Under the pieces are notes generated by a model. The model made no database searches, was not told the DNA's origin, and saw only the letters and a program-made list of their open reading frames with translations. Below are positions 56,590-64,000 of a stretch of DNA of 64,000 nt, piece after piece. This stretch comes from CAVSRC01 sp963732845 (GTDB lineage: Bacteria > Pseudomonadota > Alphaproteobacteria > Rhizobiales > Kaistiaceae): assembly GCA_963732845.1 (NCBI GenBank), contig CAVTBE010000006.1:20539-84538 (forward strand), written 5' to 3'. The position numbers and the translations under genes are program-made. How positions within the stretch are numbered: position 1 is the first letter of the stretch; each line of letters begins with the position of its first letter.

Positions 56590-56922
56590 AGATCGCACGC
56601 GCGCTGATATCCATGATGGCCCGGAGCCCAACACGCTCCAATCAAAGGCCGGATACATTGATGCAAGACCACTCACCGCCACCGCGGCAAACTCTCTTGC
56701 GACGCACGGCCGGACCATACATTGGGTCAGGAGCGTCGATCAAGCGGCACGATGGGGATGACCGCTCACCTCCCGAAAGCCGACGTGCACGGCGGTAGTC
56801 CGGACTTCGGTTGAGCGCCAAAAGCAGACATCGAGGCTGGCTTTAATCCCTGCATTCAACAGGGCCCTTGCTTCCAATGGAGCAACTGGGCTTGGCCCAA
56901 CGACCTTCGCACCAAGACTTCC
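56590..56922. other. Non-coding gap between the IS element and the second sugar transporter
   Basis: No gene can be supported here on either strand. The base composition is less GC-rich than its neighbours. This is where an ATPase or enzyme gene would be expected at the end of the minus-strand sugar operon; none is present. Confidence 0.5.
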
Positions 56923-57765
56923 CTAGGCCTTGACGGAGCCGGCGGTCATGCCCGCAAGGAAGTATCGCTGAGCCATGAGATAGAGCAGCAGGAGCGGCAG
57001 TGAGCCCAACACGCTCATGGCCATCATTTCGTTCCATTCGAACGCGTGTTGCCCCATCAACAGGCTAATGCCGATCGGGACTGTTCTGAGATCCATCGAC
57101 TTGGTCAGCGTCAGCGCAAACAGGAACTCGTTCCAGGAAAGAAGGAACGTGTACACCGCCGTCGCGACGATGCCAGGAATCGAGACTGGAACGATCACCC
57201 ACCACAGCGCGGTCCAGCTCGATCCGCCGTCGACCAGGACCGCCTCGTCAAGGTCTTTCGGCAGCGTGTTGAGATAGCCCGTCATCAGGAGGATCGCGTA
57301 AGGCAGCGTGAAGACCAGGTAGGTCAGGATCAGCGCCAGGTAGGTGTTGTAAATTCCGAGGGCGACCACAATCCCGAAATAGGGAATGAGGAGGGTGATG
57401 GGAGGCACGGTTTGCGTGCTGATCACCAGCAGGTTGAAGGCCTTCTTGGCCCGGTATTCGTAGCGGCTGAAGCTGTAAGCCGCCAACGTCGCCACGATGA
57501 TCGTGAGCAGCGTAACCACGCCCGCGACGAGGTAGCTATTGATGAAGAACCGGATCTTCACCGGGTCGTGGAAGATCGACTCGTATGCCACCAGGGTGAA
57601 ATTCTTGGGCAAGAGCGACGGCGGCAGCGAGAAGATCTCGGTATTGGATTTCAGCGAACTGAACAGCATCCAGAGGATCGGAAATCCCGCGAAGACCAGT
57701 CCGATCCCGAGGCCGATGTAGAGTAGCCACGTCGTGGTGAGGTCTCTTCCGGAGCGGCTTGCCAT
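56923..57765 (-). CDS. Sugar ABC transporter permease, MalG type (second system)
   Basis: A 280-aa CUT1 permease with six membrane segments. It starts LLYIGLGIGLVFAGFPILWM; the EAA loop is DLDEAVLVDGGSSWTALWWV. It ends the visible minus-strand operon: binding protein, MalF-type, MalG-type. It starts 5 bases after the MalF-type stop. No ATPase follows; the IS110-type element lies about 330 bases beyond. Confidence 0.93.
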   Translation of the reverse strand: MASRSGRDLTTTWLLYIGLGIGLVFAGFPILWMLFSSLKSNTEIFSLPPSLLPKNFTLVAYESIFHDPVKIRFFINSYLVAGVVTLLTIIVATLAAYSFSRYEYRAKKAFNLLVISTQTVPPITLLIPYFGIVVALGIYNTYLALILTYLVFTLPYAILLMTGYLNTLPKDLDEAVLVDGGSSWTALWWVIVPVSIPGIVATAVYTFLLSWNEFLFALTLTKSMDLRTVPIGISLLMGQHAFEWNEMMAMSVLGSLPLLLLYLMAQRYFLAGMTAGSVKA

Positions 57766-57770
57766 AGCGG

Positions 57771-58712
57771 TTACCTCGCGGCTCTCTGATGCTTGATGTA
57801 GAAATACGTCATGCTCATCGACAGGATGAAGAGGATCACGGCGCTGGCTGACGCGAGCGAGAAATCGAACTTCGAAAACGCCAGCTTGTACGTATAGGTG
57901 CTCAACATCTCCGTGGCATGGATCGGGCCACCGGCGGTGGTCATCCAGACCAGGGGGAACACCTGCATTGTCCAGATGAAATCGAGGAGTGCGATGCTGA
58001 CCATTACGGGCTTCAGCTGGGGCAGCGTCACATGCCGGAGTTTTTGCGGCCCCGACGCTCCATCGATGCTCGCTGCTTCGTACAGCTCTTCAGGAATGCC
58101 CTGAAGGCCGGCCAGGATGCTGACCATATAAAGAGGATAGCCAGCCCAGATGTTCACGAAAGTCAGGGCGTGGATCGCCGTATTGGGCGAGGAGAACCAC
58201 TCGACCTTGTAGTTGAGGATGTTCAGGTCGGTCAGCAGGAAGTTGATGATGCCGGCCGGATCGAGGATCAGCCGCCAGATGACGGCAATGATGACGGCAG
58301 TGAACAGCCAGGGAAGGATGTAGAGCACTCTGAGGATGCTTCTCGCGGTTCGATTCAGCCGCTTCGAGTTCAGCATCAGCGCAAAGGCCAGTCCGATGAT
58401 GAGATGGAAGATGACGCTGGCGATCGAGAAATAGAGCGTGTGGCCGACCGCCCCCCAGAAGACGGGATCGGAAAAGAGCTCCTGGAACTTCTGGAGACCG
58501 ACAAAAGTCGGACTCCGTTTCATAATCGCGCCTTCAAGCACCGAATAGCGAAAGACCGTCACCATCGGAATGAGCATGAGGAGCGTGAAGAGCGCCATTG
58601 CCGGCGCGACGTAGAGGTAAGGCTGGATCTTGCGTCGATTTATGTCTGAAAAGAAACCGATTCCCGCACCAGCGCCGGCCAGTGCCGCTGAACGGGTTAC
58701 CGGGTTTGCCAT
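57771..58712 (-). CDS. Sugar ABC transporter permease, MalF type (second system)
   Basis: A 313-aa CUT1 permease. After a cytoplasmic N-terminus (VTRSAALAGAGAGIGFFSDI) the first membrane segment is YLYVAPAMALFTLLMLIPMV; the EAA loop is ELYEAASIDGASGPQKLRHV. GAGG is 8 bases before the ATG at 58712. It is separated from the binding protein by 177 bases holding a strong hairpin. Confidence 0.93.
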   Translation of the reverse strand: MANPVTRSAALAGAGAGIGFFSDINRRKIQPYLYVAPAMALFTLLMLIPMVTVFRYSVLEGAIMKRSPTFVGLQKFQELFSDPVFWGAVGHTLYFSIASVIFHLIIGLAFALMLNSKRLNRTARSILRVLYILPWLFTAVIIAVIWRLILDPAGIINFLLTDLNILNYKVEWFSSPNTAIHALTFVNIWAGYPLYMVSILAGLQGIPEELYEAASIDGASGPQKLRHVTLPQLKPVMVSIALLDFIWTMQVFPLVWMTTAGGPIHATEMLSTYTYKLAFSKFDFSLASASAVILFILSMSMTYFYIKHQRAAR

Positions 58713-58823
58713 GTTGAAAACCTCGTGAACTCCCGGCGTGTCTTCGGTTCGATGCCACGTTGCGGGGCCTTGCGGCAACAGGTGGGCAGAGTGCGCCGCC
58801 TTCTTCTCGTTTTGTCTGACGAG

Positions 58824-58857
58824 GCGGAGCGGCGCGCTGGCTCGCGCGCCGCTCCGC
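58824..58857 (-). promoter_or_regulatory. Intergenic hairpin between binding-protein and permease genes
   Basis: A perfect 14-bp GC-rich stem (GCGGAGCGGCGCGC / GCGCGCCGCTCCGC) with a 6-base loop lies 32 bases after the binding-protein stop. No U-run follows on the minus strand, so it is more likely a stabilising or attenuating element than a full terminator. Confidence 0.6.
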
Positions 58858-58889
58858 TGCCGAACTGGCGTGACGGCGACCTGATGGGC

Positions 58890-60140
58890 CTAGAACTTTG
58901 CTTCCCACTTGGTCTGCGCGTTCTGGGCCGCTTCCGCCGGGAACTCTTTGCCCTCCAGCATCGCTTGGACTTCCTCGTCCAGCTGGCGCATCAACTCTTC
59001 GGCGACCGGTAGGCCGACGAATTCGTTGGCGAGATACCCCTTCTGGAAGATATCGAACGCAGTAGCGAAAAGCTTGTCGGAGGCCACGAAATCCGGCTTG
59101 GCGTTGACGTTGCCGGGGAAGGCGTTGGCGATCGACACCAGCTTGGCGTTCACCTCCTGGCTCATCAGGTAGGAAACCAGCTTGAAGGCCTCCGCCTTGT
59201 GCTTGCTGTTCTCTGAGACACCGATGCCCCAAGAGGCATAGGGCAGGCCGCGCTTGCCTTCGTAGCCGGCGACGGCCGGTACCGCGGTGATGCCGAAGTT
59301 GAGCTTCGGATTGCGCTCACGGATCAGATTGATGTGGGCGAGCGAGTCGACCATCATCCCAACGCGGCCGTTGACGAACTCCTCGACCTTATCCTGTTCC
59401 TTCTTGGAAAAGGTACCGGGGGAGATCACGCCGTCATCGTACATGGACTTGATGAACTTGAGGGCGCCGACCACGGCTTCGTTGGTGAGGTCGGGCTTGC
59501 CGTCCTTGAGCATGCTCTGGCCCGACGCCCAGACCCACGACATCACGTCGTTCTGGATGCCGTTGGGAGCCTCAAGCGACAGCGGCAGGACCCAGCCATA
59601 CTGGTTCTTGGAAGCGTCAGTCAGCTTCTTTGCCGCATCCGCGAACTCGGCCCGCGTCTGTGGCATGTTATTGATGCCGGCTGCCTTGAGCAGGTCGAGA
59701 TTCATGAACACCGGATAGACGAAGGACGCGACCGGGAACATGTAGCTCTTGCTGTCGACCTTGATGATCGCGGCCACCTGGCTGGCGTCGAAATTCGAGG
59801 CCTTCATCAACTCATCCAGCGGAGCGATCGCGCCTTGCTTGGCGAGGTCGTTCACCCAGGCCCCATCGAGCCCGACGACATCGCTGAGCGTGCCGGATGC
59901 GGCGCCGATGACGATCTGATCGTGCGTGTTTGCATAGGGACCACTGATCAGCGTCACCTTGATGTCCGGATTCAGCGCCTCGAAGTTATCCATGATGCCG
60001 CGAAGCGCGCCACTGGGCAGTTCCGGCTCCCACCACTGAATGAATTCCAGGTTGGTCTGTGCTTGGGCACCTGTGACAGTCATGGCAAGGGCGAGCGCCG
60101 CCCACTTAAGAAACGGTATCGATTTCTTGAGATTCATCAT
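58890..60140 (-). CDS. Sugar ABC transporter substrate-binding protein (CUT1, second system)
   Basis: A 416-aa periplasmic sugar-binding protein. A signal peptide (KSIPFLKWAALALAMTVTGA, cleaved near QAQTN) is followed by LEFIQWWEPELPSGALRGIM and GTLSDVVGLDGAWVNDLAKQ, typical of the MalE/UgpB fold. GGGAGGAAA stands before ATGATG at 60140. First gene of the operon; the ligand is unknown, but the neighbouring kinase and aldolase-like genes point to a sugar that is phosphorylated after entry. Confidence 0.92.
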   Translation of the reverse strand: MMNLKKSIPFLKWAALALAMTVTGAQAQTNLEFIQWWEPELPSGALRGIMDNFEALNPDIKVTLISGPYANTHDQIVIGAASGTLSDVVGLDGAWVNDLAKQGAIAPLDELMKASNFDASQVAAIIKVDSKSYMFPVASFVYPVFMNLDLLKAAGINNMPQTRAEFADAAKKLTDASKNQYGWVLPLSLEAPNGIQNDVMSWVWASGQSMLKDGKPDLTNEAVVGALKFIKSMYDDGVISPGTFSKKEQDKVEEFVNGRVGMMVDSLAHINLIRERNPKLNFGITAVPAVAGYEGKRGLPYASWGIGVSENSKHKAEAFKLVSYLMSQEVNAKLVSIANAFPGNVNAKPDFVASDKLFATAFDIFQKGYLANEFVGLPVAEELMRQLDEEVQAMLEGKEFPAEAAQNAQTKWEAKF

Positions 60141-60494
60141 TTTCCTCCCACGTTAAGCTTACCCTCCACAACAAAGATGGAGGTTCAATACTTTGCGCGG
60201 GCTCCACCCAAAACGCCGCGCGCCCTAGCGACCGCACTCGAAGGCTGGACGGATTTTCGAAGCCGTTAGCGAGAATATGCGGTCTTTTGCTGTTTTATCA
60301 GCGAGCCATGCAAGCGTCAAGCGGCTTAGTTCCGCAATAAATCGCACTCACAACGCGCCGGATCACTGCGCGGGCGAGAAACGGAATTGGCTCTATCTGG
60401 TCGAAAAGGGCTCTCGCTCCGAGGAGCCCATTGTCCCTGCGCCGTCGTGCCAGCACGTCTTCAGCCGGCGACCCGGGCAACGCCCCCCGAAAGG
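60141..60494. other. Regulatory gap upstream of the second sugar-transport operon
   Basis: This 354-base region between the binding-protein start and the DeoR stop has no supported gene. It contains a good minus-strand promoter (60292-60320) directly next to an A-rich site (60276-60297, minus-strand GCAAAAGACCGC) that could bind the DeoR-type regulator. Confidence 0.5.
60292..60320 (-). promoter_or_regulatory. Candidate promoter of the second sugar-transport operon
   Basis: On the minus strand TTGACG (60320-60315) and TAAAAC (60297-60292) are spaced 17 bases apart, about 150 bases before the binding-protein ATG. An alternative GATAAA -10 has 15-base spacing. Confidence 0.4.
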
Positions 60495-61328
60495 TCAGCC
60501 GGCGACGATGACCTCGACCTCGGCTTCCTCGAGAGCGGCCGCGAGATCCGGCGGAGGATTAGCGTCGGTGACAAGCAGATGGACGCGCTCGAGCGGCGCT
60601 ATATGGGCGAGCACCGTGGCCCCGAACTTGGCAGCGTCGGCAAGCACGATGACCCTGCGGGCCGACGCCATCATTGCCGAGATCATCGTTGCTTCTTCGA
60701 GCATCGTGGTCGAGAGCCCGCGAACCGATATTCCGCCAACGCCGATGATGGCCGTATCGGCGCTAATCGGCCCGGCATTCGCGAAACCGACCGCGCCGAT
60801 CGTGACCTGCAGCTCCTGCCGGACGTGCCCGCCAAGCAGATAGACGCCGCGCGTGGTGTTGGGCGGGATCGCGGCAGGGACGCCCAGATTGTTGGTCACG
60901 ATTGTCAGGTTTCGAAGCGGGCCGAGCTCCCCGACGAAGGCCCGCGTCGTCGACCCGCCGTTAACGATCAGGGTCTCCCCGTCGACAATCAGCGCCGCCG
61001 CCGCCTTTGCGATTCGGGCCTTTTCAGCGGCCCTGGCATTGACGCGCAGGGCGACCGGTGTGTCGCGGTCCACGAAGCCGTCAACCGGAACGGCGCCCCC
61101 ATGAGTCCGCGCCAGCAGCCCGCGGCTCGACAGGTAGTCGAGGTCGCGACGAATCGTGTCGGCCGAAACGGCAAACTCGCTGGCGATCTCGGTGACTGTG
61201 ACCGAGCCGTGTGTCTTTGCGACTTTGAGCAACTCGCTGCGTCGGCGGGCCGGTAGCGAGAAATCGCCGTCGGCGCGCCCCTGCTGCGAAATGCCGGTTC
61301 TTTCTGCCGGGGGCATTGTCGAACACAT
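60495..61328 (-). CDS. DeoR/GlpR-family transcriptional regulator
   Basis: A 277-aa sugar-phosphate-responsive repressor. The N-terminal HTH reads SVTVTEIASEFAVSADTIRR DLDYLSSRG (split here for length), followed by the signature ARTHGGAVP. The C-terminal DeoRC domain has LIVNGGSTTRAFVGEL, ADTAIIGVGGISVRG and VIVLADAAKFGATVLA, the phosphosugar-sensing pocket. It lies between the transporter operon and the divergent kinase gene and probably controls both, sensing a product of the kinase. Start at 61328 lacks a clear ribosome-binding site; ATG 61316 is possible. Confidence 0.92.
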   Translation of the reverse strand: MCSTMPPAERTGISQQGRADGDFSLPARRRSELLKVAKTHGSVTVTEIASEFAVSADTIRRDLDYLSSRGLLARTHGGAVPVDGFVDRDTPVALRVNARAAEKARIAKAAAALIVDGETLIVNGGSTTRAFVGELGPLRNLTIVTNNLGVPAAIPPNTTRGVYLLGGHVRQELQVTIGAVGFANAGPISADTAIIGVGGISVRGLSTTMLEEATMISAMMASARRVIVLADAAKFGATVLAHIAPLERVHLLVTDANPPPDLAAALEEAEVEVIVAG

Positions 61329-61378
61329 GGTTTGCGTAAATCCAGTGCAGGATACATCATTTTGTGATCGACGCCAGC

Positions 61379-61405
61379 TTGACCCTGCGGTTTTCCGCCT
61401 ATAAA
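61379..61405 (+). promoter_or_regulatory. Candidate promoter of the kinase-aldolase operon
   Basis: TTGACC (61379-61384) and TATAAA (61400-61405) lie between the DeoR gene and the kinase gene. The spacing of 15 bases is short, so confidence is modest. An A-rich CGCAAAAAAACGC follows at about 61430, similar in core to the A-rich site beside the transporter promoter. Confidence 0.35.
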
Positions 61406-61590
61406 AGGAACATTAAGCGGCATCTAGACGCAAAAAAACGCACGATTCAGGAAAATGCTCTGTTTGGCAAGTGCCGGGAATCTGGCGGGCGCCTCGGCCG
61501 AGCGGCCTCTTTCTCCATTGATGCGCAATGCGGCTGGTGCAGTTCAACAGTTCAGTTGCGCGGGTGGGCAATCGCAAGACAAGTAAGAGC

Positions 61591-62862
61591 ATGACCCGGG
61601 ATTTCTCTTGGCGAGAAGAATACGAGGCGCTGATTGGATGCCTGCCGCAGATCGTCGACAGGTCGCGTCTGATGGTTGGCGGCTTCAGCACTTGCGTCGA
61701 TATTTACCTGTCCTTTCGCGAAACGCTGACCGCGCTGAGCGTCGCGTCACGCGAATGTGCGGAAGGCGCAGCGATGCTTGCCGAGCTCACGCGCCGCGCC
61801 TCAACCGGAGTCGGCGGCGAACTTTTCGTCGACTGGCCGGACGGTCCGCACTGGATCGATGACCACGTAGCGGGGCGCCAAGCGATCGGCGGGACCAGTG
61901 CACAGGCCGCCTATATGTTCGCCGAACTCGGCGCCACCGCCCTGATTGCGATCGAGGACCGCAGCAAAAGACAGCTTGAGGTACTTCACCCTCAAACGCT
62001 CGCAGCCACCGACTTCGGTGTCGTTCCGGTGTCGGCGCTGGAACGCCAGGGCACCGAACGTCCGCCACACTACATCTTCGAGTTCACTGCCGGCGAAATG
62101 ATCGATACCCGGCGGGTGCCCCGGTCATCGAGGACCATCGTCCGGTTCGGCCATGACGAACTGCAGCGCGACGCGGCATTCGTGCGCGCTTCGGTGGAGC
62201 GTGCGGCAGAGGCCGGCGCCGGCCTGTTGTGCGGCTTCAACGAGATGCCGCCCGAGAGGGTCGGTGAGGAACTCGACTACGCGGCCGGGGTCGCCACTGC
62301 CTGGCGGGAAGCCGGCTTGGCGCTTGTTCACGTAGAACTCGGCGACTTCCCGGAGCACGGGTTACGCGACGAGACGATCCGGCGGCTGTTGCCAGCAGCC
62401 ACCTCGCTGGGCATGAGCCTCTCGGAGTTGGCAGGTCTGACCCGTGAGGGAGAGCAACCGGAGACTGCCGCAATCCGTCTGGCCGAGACCTTCGAGCTGG
62501 AACGCGTGTGCGTGCACGCCGACGAGTGGGCTTTCGCCGTCACGCGAGGCGACGTCGAGCGTGAGCGCGAGGCACTCCAGCTGGGTTGCCTGCTGGCATC
62601 GACGCGCGCCGCTAGCGGCTACTTCGCTGTTCCCGACCGGCTGCCCGACAGCGCACGCCTCCAGCCACCGCCGCTGCCCGCCTCCCTTCGGCGCGGAGAC
62701 TGGTCGATCGCGTGCTGTCCGGCCCCCTACCTCGAGAAACCGGCCGCGACAATCGGGCTGGGCGACACGTTCCTTGCGGGAACGCTGCTCGTCCTTGGGG
62801 CAAAACCGCCCACGCCACTGGGCGCGACCGCCCGGCTACAGCACACAGCGGAGCTGCCATGA
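61591..62862 (+). CDS. ADP-dependent phosphofructokinase/glucokinase-family sugar kinase
   Basis: A 423-aa protein of the ADP_PFK_GK (ribokinase-like) family, I judge. The N-terminal half has MVGGFSTCVDIYLSF and a G-rich TGVGGELFVDWPDGPHW and IGGTSAQAAYMFAELGATA, with LLCGFNEMPPE in the middle. The catalytic loop TIGLGDTFLAGTLLV (Asp ~392) matches the GLGD of ADP-dependent glucokinases. Known members phosphorylate glucose or fructose-6-P with ADP; whether this one uses ADP is unproven. An in-frame ATG at 61528 would add 21 residues. It is followed 66 bases later by an aldolase-like gene. Confidence 0.7.
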   Translation: MTRDFSWREEYEALIGCLPQIVDRSRLMVGGFSTCVDIYLSFRETLTALSVASRECAEGAAMLAELTRRASTGVGGELFVDWPDGPHWIDDHVAGRQAIGGTSAQAAYMFAELGATALIAIEDRSKRQLEVLHPQTLAATDFGVVPVSALERQGTERPPHYIFEFTAGEMIDTRRVPRSSRTIVRFGHDELQRDAAFVRASVERAAEAGAGLLCGFNEMPPERVGEELDYAAGVATAWREAGLALVHVELGDFPEHGLRDETIRRLLPAATSLGMSLSELAGLTREGEQPETAAIRLAETFELERVCVHADEWAFAVTRGDVEREREALQLGCLLASTRAASGYFAVPDRLPDSARLQPPPLPASLRRGDWSIACCPAPYLEKPAATIGLGDTFLAGTLLVLGAKPPTPLGATARLQHTAELP

Positions 62863-62928
62863 CCACGTCGTAGGCGCCCTGCCGATCTCTCCATTCCACT
62901 CCTTTTTGACAGTCTACGAGGAACGCTC

Positions 62929-63933
62929 ATGTACCGCCTTGATACCAAGCTCGCCAAGATCCGTGCCGGCAACTACCAGAAGGGCGATTTCATCATCGCC
63001 GATGCCAAGGACGGCGACATGTCGAACCCGATCCCGGGGACTGGCCCGGTCCGGGATGCCGACGGCAAGTTCGTGCGGTTTCGCACTCGCGCGGAGTTTC
63101 TGGAGGTCATTGCGGAGATCGTCCGCCAGGACGTGCTGGACATCATGCTGGTCTCGGCCTCCAATCTGGAACTGCTCACCGAAGCGGGCGTCTTCAAGGG
63201 AAGCGCGGTCAAGCCCGCTTTCCGCGCCAACGACACCACCGACATCTGGGGTGCCCGACCAAACGGATATGGCAAGCTCGGGCCGTCGCGACCTTTCCGC
63301 ACGCCGGTGCTGAAGGACGTGGCCAAGGCCGGCCTGTCGGACCTCGGACTCTACTCGGCCACCTTCGTCAACGACATCGAGGCAGACCTGCGGTCGCTGG
63401 AGGCCTTTGCGGCATTCCGCGAAGACGCCGCCGCCAACGGCATCAAGTACTTTCTGGAGGTCTTCAATCCCAATGTCGACTCCGGGATACCGCCGGAATT
63501 GATCGGGAACTTCGTGAACGACAACCTGGCGCGCTCCCTGTCCGGCGTGCTGAAAGAAAAGCGGCCGCAGTTTCTCAAATACCCATTCAACGGACCGAAG
63601 GCCCTCGAGGACCTCGTGACCTACGACCCGCAATTGGTCGTCGGCGTGCTCGGCGGTGGGGCGGGAACCAATCGCGACACCTTCGAGCTCATCCATCAGG
63701 CGGAGAAGTACGGCGCCCGTGTTGCCCTGTTCGGGCGCAAGATCAACCTCGCCGAAAGCCAGCTCGATATCGTCCACTTCATGCGGCTGGTTGCCGATGG
63801 CGAGATGATGCCCCTGGAGGCGGTCAAGGCTTATCACGCCACGCTGAAACAGAAGGGCATTGCCGCGGTCCGTTCCATCGAGGACGATTGTGTCGTGACC
63901 GAATCCGTCCTCAAAGAGGGTGCCTCGGCCTGA
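62929..63933 (+). CDS. DeoC/LacD/FbaB-superfamily aldolase-like protein
   Basis: A 334-aa protein that reads as a TIM-barrel class I aldolase relative, though I cannot place it in a named subfamily. It opens MYRLDTKLAKIRAGNYQKGD and FIIADAKDGDMSNPI; a substrate loop is GARPNGYGKLGPSRPFRTPV. KYFLEVFNPN and QFLKYPFNGPKALEDL look like barrel strands, the latter with a candidate Schiff-base Lys, and LVVGVLGGGAGTNRDTFELI resembles a phosphate-binding strand. GAGGAA precedes the ATG. Its partner kinase suggests cleavage of a sugar phosphate. Confidence 0.6.
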   Translation: MYRLDTKLAKIRAGNYQKGDFIIADAKDGDMSNPIPGTGPVRDADGKFVRFRTRAEFLEVIAEIVRQDVLDIMLVSASNLELLTEAGVFKGSAVKPAFRANDTTDIWGARPNGYGKLGPSRPFRTPVLKDVAKAGLSDLGLYSATFVNDIEADLRSLEAFAAFREDAAANGIKYFLEVFNPNVDSGIPPELIGNFVNDNLARSLSGVLKEKRPQFLKYPFNGPKALEDLVTYDPQLVVGVLGGGAGTNRDTFELIHQAEKYGARVALFGRKINLAESQLDIVHFMRLVADGEMMPLEAVKAYHATLKQKGIAAVRSIEDDCVVTESVLKEGASA

Positions 63934-64000
63934 ACGAAGGCGCGCATTCGACCCAGCCTGCGGCCCCTGGCCGGCTGTCGCCGGTGAGGGGCTGCTTTGG

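Overview
The window is GC-rich (about two-thirds G+C by eye). Its housekeeping genes sit in an order typical of Alphaproteobacteria, most like Hyphomicrobiales (Rhizobiales): sucB–lpd–xerC, fsa/priA beside atpHAGDC, then rplU–rpmA–GNAT–obgE–proB with proA–nadD–rsfS–rlmH–envC–ctpA–yibQ–rppH. I cannot name a genus from sequence alone.

Layout. 1-2.9 kb: end of the 2-oxoglutarate dehydrogenase locus (sucB 3' part, a secreted protein, lpd). 2.9-7 kb: two tiny secreted proteins, the degraded tail of an ArsB-type permease, an NmrA/QorB-like reductase, a DMT exporter and XerC. 7-10.4 kb: a taurine/sulfonate/nitrate-type ABC importer and a DUF427 protein. 10.8-21.2 kb: fructose-6-phosphate aldolase/transaldolase, PriA, an omptin-family outer-membrane protease, the F1 ATP synthase operon, and a truncated nitroreductase-like remnant. 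21.2-37.8 kb: a long minus-strand housekeeping run (rplU to rppH). A cassette of about 5 kb (acyltransferase, two SDRs, TetR, DMT transporter) interrupts it between proB and proA. 38.03 kb: tRNA-Ser(CGA). From here on the content is accessory: remnants, a galactoside-utilisation locus (rhamnose-mutarotase-like protein, GH4 alpha-galactosidase, GH2 beta-galactosidase, CUT1 ABC transporter, LacI regulator) to 48.9 kb; a TetR-controlled envelope cassette (LolA-fold protein, two FtsX permeases, LolD-type ATPase, outer-membrane barrel) at 49.3-55.2 kb; an IS110/IS1111-type element; and a second sugar locus (CUT1 binding protein and two permeases, DeoR regulator, ADP-PFK/GK-family sugar kinase, TIM-barrel aldolase-like protein) to the right edge.

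How the genes work together. The 39-49 kb block reads as import and hydrolysis of alpha- and beta-galactosides under LacI control. Its MalK-type ATPase is the only one of that class in view, so it may also drive the second CUT1 importer, which has no ATPase. The 57-64 kb block reads as uptake, phosphorylation and aldol cleavage of an unidentified sugar. The 49-55 kb block looks like a Lol/MacB-like route moving a lipid or amphiphile from the inner to the outer membrane.

Quality warning. Many genes carry single-base frameshifts, nearly all +1: atpH, atpD (two), atpC, the nitroreductase remnant, a GntR remnant, one MalG permease, the GH2 gene (about ten), one FtsX permease and a TetR gene. ATP synthase is normally indispensable and the shifted frames still read as perfect family sequence, so I favour insertion-biased sequencing error for most of them. 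I annotated these genes across the frameshifts.
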